Source of the DNA: Planctomycetales bacterium
Lineage (GTDB): Bacteria; Planctomycetota; Planctomycetia; Planctomycetales; Planctomycetaceae
Length of the DNA: 64,000 nucleotides
Reading direction: 5' to 3'
Assembly (NCBI GenBank): GCA_028285345.1
Contig: JANQPT010000050.1
Coordinates: 62,001-126,000 of the forward strand
Part shown: one piece after another, positions 44,422 to 52,097 of the stretch
Layout: each line of letters opens with the position of its first letter
How positions within the stretch are numbered: position 1 is the stretch's first letter
Position numbers and translations under genes: made by a program
Notes under the pieces: model-generated
Told to the model about the DNA's origin: nothing
Seen by the model: only the letters and a program-made list of their open reading frames with translations
The model's database searches: none

Positions 44422-45879
44422 ATGATCTGTATCACCATCGCTCCCGAATCACATACGCTCGGCCGGGCGGATTTGCACAACGCCGAGCCGCAATGTGACG
44501 TCGTTGAGATTCGACTTGATTGCCTGCAGAAAATCCCCAATGTTTCGGAATTGATCGGGGGCCGCAAAAAACCGGTACTGGTCTCCTGCCGGCGGCCGCA
44601 GGACGGCGGTTCCTGGAATCGCGACGAGCATGAGCGGGTCACGATTCTTCGCCAGGCGATTGCCGACGGTCCGGAATTTGTTGAGCTTGAAGTCGACATT
44701 GCCGCGAAGATCCCCCGGTTCGGACCGTCGATGCGCGTGGTCAGTTCGACACATTTGGACGGCCCGCTCCCCGATTTGAAGGCGGTCTACCAACGGGCGT
44801 GCGACGCCGATGCCGACATGGTGAAATTCACCGCCGCTACGCCGACGTTGGAGTCGGCCTGGCCGCTGATTCGCGCTCTGAATTTCAATGGAGATGTACC
44901 GGTGATCGTCAGCGGCACGGGGGATGCCGGGCTGACGCTGGCGCTGGTCAGTTGTAAGTTGGGGTCCCCGTTTGTCTATGCCGCTTTGGAACGGGGCATG
45001 GAAGTCCAGGCAGGCCAGATTTGTATTCACGATTTGGAACACATCTATCGCTGGCGGGACATCGGAAAACAGACGCACCTGGTGGCCGTGTTGGGGCACG
45101 AACCGGCGCAGGTGAAGACCGTCCGGGCGCTGAATGCGGCATTTGCCGAACAGCATCTCAATATTCGCTGCCTGCCGGTGGAGACGCAGCAAGTCGAGCG
45201 GATGATGGAGATGTTTGAGAAGTTGCACATCAAGGCGATCTTGCTCGATCCGAAGAATCGGGAAGACATGATGCGGGTCGCCGACCATTTGGAGAAGTCG
45301 GCGGAAATCGCGCAGCAGGCGGACATGTTGTTGAAATCGGATCAGGGCTGGACCGCTTATAGCACGCTGTGGCGGTCAGCGCTGATCGCGCTGGAGGAAA
45401 CGTTGGGCGGCAATCGCCCGACCGCAAAGCCGCTGGACAATCGAAATGTGCTGGTGATCGGCGCCAATTCGACTACGCGCGCGGCGGTCTTCGCTGCGAA
45501 ACGTCGCGACACGGTGCTGAGTATCACCGCCGGCGACGACAAGCGGGCGCAGATGCTCTCGCAACTGTTTGACCTGCGATACGTGCCGCGGGCGAATTTG
45601 TTCTCGACCCTCTGCGACGTGGTGATTTCAACCGAACGGAGCTTTGAGAAAGGCCCCAAGACGAAATTGCCGGCCAGTTTTCTGCGGGAGAACATGGCGG
45701 TGATGGATCTGGACGGCTTACCGGAAGAGACGCCGTTTCTTCAAGAGGCGCGTTCGCGGTACTGCAAGGTGGTCGAGCCGGTGAAGATCAGCGTCGACCA
45801 GTTGGCGTCGCAGTTTCGAGCGATCTCCGGTTTTGAAGCGTCTCGCGAGGTGTTGGAGGCGGCGTTGACGGCGGAGTGA
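44422..45879 (+). CDS. Type I 3-dehydroquinate dehydratase fused to a degenerate shikimate-dehydrogenase domain
   Basis: 485 residues from ATG 44422 (a GTG three codons upstream is also possible). Residues 1-225 are a class I AroD barrel: ELEVD (Glu), SSTHLDGP (catalytic His) and MVKFTAATPT (Schiff-base Lys), so dehydratase activity is likely. Residues about 230-480 are AroE-like with a Rossmann motif VLVIGANSTTRAAV, but the catalytic pair is gone: VPFK becomes DPKN (Lys to Asn at 45256-45258), NTD becomes WTA (Asp to Ala at 45355-45357), and the SKS shikimate-carboxylate motif is also missing. Plants carry an active DHQ-SDH fusion; here the second half looks regulatory or dead. Confidence 0.85.
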   Translation: MICITIAPESHTLGRADLHNAEPQCDVVEIRLDCLQKIPNVSELIGGRKKPVLVSCRRPQDGGSWNRDEHERVTILRQAIADGPEFVELEVDIAAKIPRFGPSMRVVSSTHLDGPLPDLKAVYQRACDADADMVKFTAATPTLESAWPLIRALNFNGDVPVIVSGTGDAGLTLALVSCKLGSPFVYAALERGMEVQAGQICIHDLEHIYRWRDIGKQTHLVAVLGHEPAQVKTVRALNAAFAEQHLNIRCLPVETQQVERMMEMFEKLHIKAILLDPKNREDMMRVADHLEKSAEIAQQADMLLKSDQGWTAYSTLWRSALIALEETLGGNRPTAKPLDNRNVLVIGANSTTRAAVFAAKRRDTVLSITAGDDKRAQMLSQLFDLRYVPRANLFSTLCDVVISTERSFEKGPKTKLPASFLRENMAVMDLDGLPEETPFLQEARSRYCKVVEPVKISVDQLASQFRAISGFEASREVLEAALTAE

Positions 45880-45897
45880 ATTGCTATGTGAATTCGA

Positions 45898-46497
45898 ATG
45901 TGCTTAACGGACGGCATGCGAATGTCAGTGCCCCATGTTACGGAGCTTAATTCCGGCGAGAAAATCACAGCTGGGGATTTTTCGTCGGCGACGACGCAGC
46001 CGCCGTTTCGGTATGAACGTGTACGAGGCCGACTCGTTGTTCTCGCTCCCAGAGGTCCGGAACACCGCCACGTGTCACGGCCCTTTCGACGAAAGCTCAA
46101 CGCATATTGGGACGCCCACCTCGATGTTGTGGAAGATGTCGACATTGAAGGTTGGGTGAACATTACCGACGAGACAGAACGGATTCCTGATATTTGTGTT
46201 TATCTCACTGCGTCAAACACTCAATCTGCAGTTCCCAGCCGTGTACCCGATTTGATTTTCGAGTTCGTCAGCGCCGACCGCAGCGATCAGGAGCGCGATT
46301 ACATCGACAAGCGGGCTGATTATCATGCTATCGGTGTCAAGGAATACGTGATCGTCGATCGCTTTAAGAAATCGGCGCTGATACTCACTTGGCAAGAAGC
46401 TGATTATGCCGAGCGTGTGTTGCCGGCGACTGAGAATTACACGTCGCCCTTGTTGCCGGGGCTTGAGGTGCCGTTGAGCGAAGCGTTTTCCTCGTAG
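45898..46497 (+). CDS. Uma2-family (DUF820) putative restriction-endonuclease-like protein
   Basis: 199 residues; ATGs at residues 7 and 9 are alternative starts, the last with GGACGG upstream. The Uma2 fold is a PD-(D/E)XK nuclease relative: FRYERVRGRLVV, RIPDICVYL, PDLIFEFVSADRSDQERDYIDKR and KEYVIVDRF carry the expected acidic and Lys residues. These genes are numerous in planctomycetes and cyanobacteria; their role is unknown. Directly downstream of the AroD-AroE fusion but without a clear functional link. Confidence 0.82.
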   Translation: MCLTDGMRMSVPHVTELNSGEKITAGDFSSATTQPPFRYERVRGRLVVLAPRGPEHRHVSRPFRRKLNAYWDAHLDVVEDVDIEGWVNITDETERIPDICVYLTASNTQSAVPSRVPDLIFEFVSADRSDQERDYIDKRADYHAIGVKEYVIVDRFKKSALILTWQEADYAERVLPATENYTSPLLPGLEVPLSEAFSS

Positions 46498-46515
46498 GAG
46501 ACGTCGGCGGCACTA

Positions 46516-47463
46516 TTATTTCTTCCTGCGCGACTTGGCGGCGATTTGTGCGAGGACCTGTTGCGCGCGGCGTTCGCCGTCGGTCACCGCGCTGGCGTAT
46601 GCGGTGTTCATGTTCACGAACAAGGTCTGCACCATTTTACGGTATCCCTCGAACTCGCGGTGCGCCTGATGGATGCCGTCGAAATACTGCCGCTGCGTGA
46701 TGTATTGCTCGTAGGTCTGTTCCATCCATTGTCGCTTGACGACGTTGGTGGCGTCGCCGACGTCGCAGTCCTTGAGATTGCGGGAGACCCTCACGGCGGT
46801 CTCGCGGAGCCACCGCCGGGCGTCCTGCCAGGCGGTTTTGTCGGCGTTGTCGGCATGCATGAGTTCATCGTGTGTCAGGTCGCGGTTCAACGTATTCAGC
46901 CTGGAGAGGATGTCGGAGAGCTTCCTGCGGCACAGTCCCAGGTCTCGTTCGGTTTTTTCGATAGCTTTCCATTCCGAATCGATGTTTTCGAAAATATCGC
47001 CATGGATCGAGGCGGCGTCGGCCGGGAGTGGTGCGGCGGCGGCCGGGGGTTGGTACGCGACAGGTGACGGAGCCGCCATGGACAGATAGATCGTTCCATC
47101 GGCATCCGGCACGGGGCCGGCCAACGGCTGGTCCAAATTGGGAGCGGTCCCCTGCAGGGCGTCGTAGACGGAGCCGTGCTGCGACCATTGGAGAAGTTCC
47201 GCGGGCGAGAGCGCCAGTGATTGCAGCAACTTGCGAATTGTCAGTTGCGCGCGGTCGGGATATCCTTGGAAGGTTTCGGCGGGAATGTTGACTGCCAGGC
47301 CATGGGGAAAGTTGGCCGGCTTGTACCAGACCCAGAACACGTGCTGGGCGGAATTGGCCAGCGGGGCCATTTCCCATGTTTGTGAGGCGGCGCGGGCGGC
47401 AAAACTGTTGTTCGGCACGGAAGATTGGGCATGATCTGTTACGAAGTCACTGCTGCCTGACAT
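46516..47463 (-). CDS. Unknown coiled-coil protein
   Basis: 315 residues, no signal peptide or membrane segment. Residues 40-120 are a mixed domain (HVFWVWYKPANFPHGLAVN), then an Ala/Pro-rich linker (about 125-150), then a long helical region (155-310) with coiled-coil character, ending in a Lys/Arg cluster. I recognise no family. Not overlapping and not obviously in an operon with the hydrolase upstream of it. Confidence 0.6.
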   Translation of the reverse strand: MSGSSDFVTDHAQSSVPNNSFAARAASQTWEMAPLANSAQHVFWVWYKPANFPHGLAVNIPAETFQGYPDRAQLTIRKLLQSLALSPAELLQWSQHGSVYDALQGTAPNLDQPLAGPVPDADGTIYLSMAAPSPVAYQPPAAAAPLPADAASIHGDIFENIDSEWKAIEKTERDLGLCRRKLSDILSRLNTLNRDLTHDELMHADNADKTAWQDARRWLRETAVRVSRNLKDCDVGDATNVVKRQWMEQTYEQYITQRQYFDGIHQAHREFEGYRKMVQTLFVNMNTAYASAVTDGERRAQQVLAQIAAKSRRKK

Positions 47464-47544
47464 CGATCTTTCCTCAAAAGTCCTTTACTTCAAGTTCTCG
47501 TGAGCTGCTCAGCTTGGAGTCCCCACAGGAGTACGAATGTGCGA

Positions 47545-48480
47545 TTATGGGATTTGGTTTAGAAAATTGGCAACGGCCGCCCCGAATTTGGAAAGTCGTG
47601 AGCGGTCGATGTCGTTGTGTCCGGTTTCGGGCAACTCGACGAACTGTTTGGCATGGCCGGAATCGGACTCTGACGGCGCATGATGGAAGAGCCGCTGTCC
47701 CAATTTGAGAGGGACAATCGTGTCGTCCGTGCCGTGAACGTGCAGAATAGGGCAGCGAACTGTGGCGATCGCCTTGACGGATTCAAAGCGGTCGGCCATG
47801 AGCCAACCGACCGGCAGCCAGGGGTAGTGATATCCTGCGGCGTCGACGAGCGATGAGAAGGTGGCTTGCAGGAGCAGCGCGTGCGGCATTTGGTCCTCGC
47901 GGCAGGCGTGCGAGGCGAGTTGCGTGGCGACTCCGCCTCCCAGAGATTCTCCGAAGATCACAATGCGCTGCGGTTCGATATTCCTCTGTCGCGTCAGGTA
48001 TCGCCAGAGGGCGCGGCTGTCGGCGATGATCGCGGACTCGCTGGGCGACCCCTCATTGGATCCGTAGCCTCGATAGTCGAAAATGTAAGTATCGATATCG
48101 AGCTTTGAAAACAGCTCGAGAATATCGCCGCGATAGCCCCGGTGCCCGGCGTTTCCGCAGAAGACGATGGCCACACGGCGTCCGCTGCCGAGATGTTGGA
48201 GATAGTTGTCCTGATTGAGGCACGTTCGTCCGCCGGCGGGTAGAAACCAGCCGTGCAATTTCACACCGTCGTCGGCTTCGACTTGAATTTCAAAGACGCG
48301 CGCGGCGGAAAGCTGGGCGGATTCCGGCGTCACTCGGGTAACGCGGTAGGGATGGTAAATCAGACTGCGTTGAAACGTCGCCAACATCAGGAGAATCCCC
48401 AGATAAATCGCTATCGGCCACAGCAGGATGCGCCACTTGCGGCGAGAGCGTTTTGCCGGTGGTGATTGTTCGTTTGCCAT
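47545..48480 (-). CDS. Membrane-anchored alpha/beta hydrolase (Bem46-like)
   Basis: 311 residues. One N-terminal membrane helix (about 17-36, ILLWPIAIYLGILLMLATF) anchors a serine hydrolase domain: nucleophile elbow GESLGG, acid near HGTDDTIVP, and His in ETGHNDID. FCGNAGHRGYRGD forms the oxyanion strand. Related proteins are esterases or lipases of unknown substrate. It is followed on the same strand by the coiled-coil protein after 80 bases. Confidence 0.85.
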   Translation of the reverse strand: MANEQSPPAKRSRRKWRILLWPIAIYLGILLMLATFQRSLIYHPYRVTRVTPESAQLSAARVFEIQVEADDGVKLHGWFLPAGGRTCLNQDNYLQHLGSGRRVAIVFCGNAGHRGYRGDILELFSKLDIDTYIFDYRGYGSNEGSPSESAIIADSRALWRYLTRQRNIEPQRIVIFGESLGGGVATQLASHACREDQMPHALLLQATFSSLVDAAGYHYPWLPVGWLMADRFESVKAIATVRCPILHVHGTDDTIVPLKLGQRLFHHAPSESDSGHAKQFVELPETGHNDIDRSRLSKFGAAVANFLNQIP

Positions 48481-48555
48481 GGAGTCGCCATGCGCGAGGA
48501 ACGTCGAATGAGCGGACGCGTTGGAGGCGGCGGGGGCGACCTCTCCGGTTCAATT

Positions 48556-48963
48556 CTATTCACTTGGCTGCACAATGTCTCCCTTGGTGCTCTCGACGAT
48601 GGCGAACAGCTGCTGCTGCTCGGTGGCGGGAACTTCGAATTTGTCGAGACATGCCTGAAAATCCGCCAGAAATGCCTGCCACTCCGGTTCGGTGATGTCG
48701 AGATGCTCGTGCGAATCCCGCATTGTTTTTCCGGTATACGTTTGCGGTCCGCCGGTCGCCCAGCAGACCATTTCCGTGACCAGGTATTTGAATCCGGCGG
48801 GAGGGACCCGGTGGTGGGCTTCATCAACTTTGGGGTTGGCGTTGAGAATCGGATTGGCCATCACGCGGTCGATGAAATCGTCGACGACCGTGGCGATCGC
48901 GAAGACGCCTCCCAGCCGGTCGTAGAGAGATTCCTCCGTCGTCGAATTCGGGGCGTTGGTCAT
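48556..48963 (-). CDS. Truncated haemoglobin, group I-like
   Basis: 135 residues from the ATG at 48963 (AGGAG about 12 bases upstream); a frame from 49026 adds a low-complexity N-terminus. Segments SLYDRLGGVFAIATVVDDFIDR, KYLVTEMVCWATGGPQTYTG and MRDSHEHLDI (proximal His) fit GlbN-type haemoglobins, which bind O2 or NO. Adjacent to the hydrolase on the same strand. Confidence 0.88.
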   Translation of the reverse strand: MTNAPNSTTEESLYDRLGGVFAIATVVDDFIDRVMANPILNANPKVDEAHHRVPPAGFKYLVTEMVCWATGGPQTYTGKTMRDSHEHLDITEPEWQAFLADFQACLDKFEVPATEQQQLFAIVESTKGDIVQPSE

Positions 48964-49036
48964 GGGATTGAGACTGCTCCTGTGAGTGGATCGTAAGTTT
49001 CGAGATTCAGAAACGCGTCGACGCAAGTCTGGAGAC

Positions 49037-49333
49037 TTAGACGATCGAGTCGAGGTAATTTCGGATCATTTGCTGTTCACCTTTGCTGAGAGTGCCGCGA
49101 AATTGGAGCTTTAGGCGTCCTTGGTCGTCCCAGCGGCCGGTGATTTTGACCGCTGGGGCCGAGAGTTTCGTTTCGTCGAAGTAGCCGCGAATCTTGGACT
49201 GTTGTGCTTTTGATAAGCGACCGCTGACGGCGGTTCTGCCCAGAGTGATGCGGATTCGAAAATCGGAACGCCTGCGGAGCAACAGCCAGGCAACATACAA
49301 GACGGCCGCCACAATCAAGATCCTCAGCCACAT
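49037..49333 (-). CDS. Small membrane protein, DUF3634-like
   Basis: 98 residues from the ATG at 49333, which follows GGGGGAA; the longer frame is rejected because it lacks a site and would overlap the divergent gene. An N-terminal membrane helix (about 2-19, WLRILIVAAVLYVAWLLL) precedes a basic domain with ITLGRTAVSGRLSKAQQSK and RLKLQFRGTLSKGEQQ, resembling DUF3634. Function unknown. Confidence 0.6.
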   Translation of the reverse strand: MWLRILIVAAVLYVAWLLLRRRSDFRIRITLGRTAVSGRLSKAQQSKIRGYFDETKLSAPAVKITGRWDDQGRLKLQFRGTLSKGEQQMIRNYLDSIV

Positions 49334-49474
49334 GATTCCCCCGCAAAAGGTCGCAACATTGTGTCTCGTCAATGGGATGTCGGAATGATTTGGTATCTTA
49401 CCGCAGGGTTGCTCAGTCCGTGAAGCGTCGTCAGACTTTCGTCTGAGGTGTTCTGGCGAATTGGAATCCTGGTG

Positions 49475-50200
49475 ATGCAGATCATACCGGTACTCGACAT
49501 ATTGGACGGGCGCGTTGTGCGGGGCGTCAGCGGTCGGCGCGAGCAATATCGGCCGGTTGAAAGCCGATTGAGCAGTGGATCAACACCGCTACAGATCGCG
49601 CGCGGATTTCGCGATCACTTGGGGCTGAGCCGGCTGTATGTGGCGGACCTGGACGGAATCATGCACGGACGGCCGAATTGTGCGGCTTGGGAAGAGCTGG
49701 CGGACGACGGGTTTGAACTGCTGATCGACCGGGGCTTGCGCGCGGTGGCGGACGCCGTCGAAGTGTATGAGAGCGGCGGCGCTGCCGCGGTGGTTGCGTT
49801 GGAGACCTCGCCGCCGCGACAGCTGATCGCGGAGTTGTGCGTCGATTATGGGCCGCCGCGGGTCATTTTTAGTTTGGATCTGAAGCAGGGCCGGCCGCTG
49901 GGGACGCTGGATGAGTGGCGGAATCCCCGGCCGTTTGAGATTGCCGTGGAAGCGGTGGCTCTGGGGATTGAGCAGATGATTGTGCTCGACTTGGCTTGGG
50001 TCGGCACCGGCGAGGGTCTGGCGACCGAGCAGCTTTGCCGCCGCTTGCGCGACCGGTTTTGCCAGCTACAGATCATCACCGGCGGCGGAATTCGCGGACC
50101 GGGCGATTTGCCGGCGGCAAAGGCGCTGGGCGTCGAAGGGTTGCTGATCGCGTCCGCGCTGCATGACGGGCGTATCGACCGCGCGGCGATTGAAGGTTAG
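49475..50200 (+). CDS. HisA/HisF-related TIM-barrel protein
   Basis: 241 residues from ATG 49475. It has the HisA fold: IIPVLDILDGRVVRGV at strand 1, LYVADLDGI, the second phosphate-binding GGGIRGPGD and VEGLLIASALHDGRI. It is more distant from true HisA than usual and not in a his operon. HisA-like proteins of this kind have been linked to tetrahydromethanopterin C1 genes in methylotrophs and planctomycetes; I see no other C1 gene here, so this assignment is a guess. It could still be the organism's HisA. Confidence 0.75.
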   Translation: MQIIPVLDILDGRVVRGVSGRREQYRPVESRLSSGSTPLQIARGFRDHLGLSRLYVADLDGIMHGRPNCAAWEELADDGFELLIDRGLRAVADAVEVYESGGAAAVVALETSPPRQLIAELCVDYGPPRVIFSLDLKQGRPLGTLDEWRNPRPFEIAVEAVALGIEQMIVLDLAWVGTGEGLATEQLCRRLRDRFCQLQIITGGGIRGPGDLPAAKALGVEGLLIASALHDGRIDRAAIEG

Positions 50201-50598
50201 GGGTGAGGGTGGAGGCTGGAGTGGTGAGGCTGGAGGAGGGCAGGGAGCGGTCAAGATCGGGGTCGGCTGGCGCGCGGGGGGGCGCTGCCGTTGGCGAGTA
50301 ACGGTTCTTGAAGGGGTTTTGGCGGAGAGTTGATTGGGGTTTGGTAGGTTGTTTTGTGGTTTGGTGCCTGATTGATGAGTTGTTGGGTTGTACGCGTCTG
50401 GATTAAAAATAATGACGCGCGGAGATCTCCCTGGCTGAGATGTTCAGCCAGTGCGTCGCGATGGACGGGCGACTCACCACCAGCGGCGTCCCGGGCCGGT
50501 CACAGAGTGGCTTGGGAGTGGCCTGTCCCTCTACCTTTACGGGGTTGGTTGCGCAGAGTGAGTCTCGACACGGCGGGTGCGGCATCAGAAGGCACCGT
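50201..50598. other. Strand-skewed gap downstream of the HisA-like gene
   Basis: Begins with GGTTAGGGGTGAGG and GGAGGCTGGAG word repeats (50200-50236), then runs into a stretch (about 50300-50400) very rich in G and T on the plus strand, with runs of GGGG and TTTT. No gene is supported. Confidence 0.5.
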
Positions 50599-51780
50599 TT
50601 AACCATTCTCCGAAAACAGAATCGGATGGTCTGATTCGAGGTCGCCGACGCGCATGGTGATTTTGCCGTCGAGCAGGTTGGTGAGGAGATCGCCGCAGAC
50701 CTCGGCCCTCCATCCTCCGGCGATGCGCGGCGTTTGCCCTGTGCCGTTGTTGTAGACATGCCAGCGGACGAGTTCTTTTAAGTCGGCGGTCGTGCCGACA
50801 AGCTGCAGCGCCACTTCTTGCTCGGCGCAGCGGTTGGCGAGGGCGATCGAGAGCAGCTTTCCGAGAATCTGCTCGTCGCGTTCCTTCTCGCGGCGGATTT
50901 GTTTGGGCCAGTCGGATTTGGGGAGGTTTCGTCCGCGCGCGATTGACTCCAGTATTCCCGGTGCGATCTCCTTATGGTAGGGGCCGCGATTCATGTCGCG
51001 TGTGGCCAACAGATCGTTGACGGTCCGTGGCTGGCGTTTGGCGATGTCGACCAAGAGATCATCACGCAAGATTTTTCGTGCGGGGCGGTCGCGCGTTTCC
51101 GCTTCGCCGCTGCGCCATTCATAGAGCGCGCGGACGACCGACAACTCGCGGGGCCGAAGCGAATTCACTCCGGAGAGCCGCCGCCAGTTCTCGCGCGTCC
51201 GTTCGCTGTCGATTTCGTCAATCATCCGCTCGAACTCGGCTTCGGCCCACGCAATACGGCTGCGCGATTGCAGTTCGGTGGACTGTGTCTTCCAGACGTC
51301 CAATAAGTGGCGCACGTCTTCGATGGCGTAATGGACCTGCTTGTCGGTCAGCGGGCGCCGCCGCCAATCGGTGCGGGTTTCCTTGCCGGAGACTTCGACG
51401 CCGAGCACACGATTGAGCAAGGCGGCGTGGCCCAACGGAAAACTTTTGCTGATCAGACCCTGTGCAATTTGCACGTCGTACAGTTTTTGGGGGCGTTTGC
51501 CGGTGAGATTGATGCAAAAGCGGACCTCCTCGCGGCCGCCGTGCACGATGACGGTGGTCTGGTCGTCGGACATCAAACGCCACCAGTCGCTGATGTCTTC
51601 AATTTCGAAGGGGTCGACGGCGACCAGCCGTTCGGCGGTGGCGAATTGCATCAGGCAGAGCTGAGGCCTGTAGGTGTATTCCGAGACGAATTCGGTATCG
51701 AACGCAACCAGTCCGGAATCGCGAAGATGAGCGCAGAGTTCAGCAAAATCTTCTTGAGTGGTGATTAACTCCTGAGACAT
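50599..51780 (-). CDS. rnd: Ribonuclease D
   Basis: 393 residues from the ATG at 51780; a further 85 in-frame codons upstream are not conserved-looking. 3'-5' exoribonuclease for tRNA and small RNA ends. DEDD motifs: VAFDTEFVSE (I), VIVHGGREEVRF (II, with Glu where Asp is more usual) and YAIEDVRHLLDVW (III). A HRDC domain follows (about 210-290). The Asp/Glu change in motif II is worth checking. Confidence 0.88.
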   Translation of the reverse strand: MSQELITTQEDFAELCAHLRDSGLVAFDTEFVSEYTYRPQLCLMQFATAERLVAVDPFEIEDISDWWRLMSDDQTTVIVHGGREEVRFCINLTGKRPQKLYDVQIAQGLISKSFPLGHAALLNRVLGVEVSGKETRTDWRRRPLTDKQVHYAIEDVRHLLDVWKTQSTELQSRSRIAWAEAEFERMIDEIDSERTRENWRRLSGVNSLRPRELSVVRALYEWRSGEAETRDRPARKILRDDLLVDIAKRQPRTVNDLLATRDMNRGPYHKEIAPGILESIARGRNLPKSDWPKQIRREKERDEQILGKLLSIALANRCAEQEVALQLVGTTADLKELVRWHVYNNGTGQTPRIAGGWRAEVCGDLLTNLLDGKITMRVGDLESDHPILFSENG

Positions 51781-52097
51781 GCTCTCATCCGGGCCGACGT
51801 TGTCGGGGAACCTTGACCAGCACCTACGTACGATGGGTAAATCGGAGTTCAACGTATTTGGCGGTGCGTCGTTGTGAAATAGTGACAAGCTGGTAGATGA
51901 TCCGCAAGGGCAGTCGAGATTGAGTGAGAGTGCGGGGGCTCTCGTTCGACTGCAATATCGACCGATGGCGCGACGGACGGCCGGAGAGACGTTGCAATCT
52001 GGGTGGAGTCGCGGAAAATGTAGTGCAGAGTACACCGCTGTATTCCGCTACGGCAGATTCCGTCAACTTGGCGCAATCAAACAGAGGAAAGCCACAG
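51781..52097. other. Divergent gap before the B12-dependent gene block
   Basis: 317 bases. I looked for a cobalamin riboswitch (B12 box) and found none. No repeat or small gene seen; AGAGGAAAG near the right end is the ribosome binding site of the next gene. Confidence 0.45.

Noticed and set aside
51781-52097. Cobalamin riboswitch upstream of the ethanolamine ammonia-lyase
   Set aside because: No B12 box or matching stem arrangement; only a short GCCACAG by chance next to the start codon.
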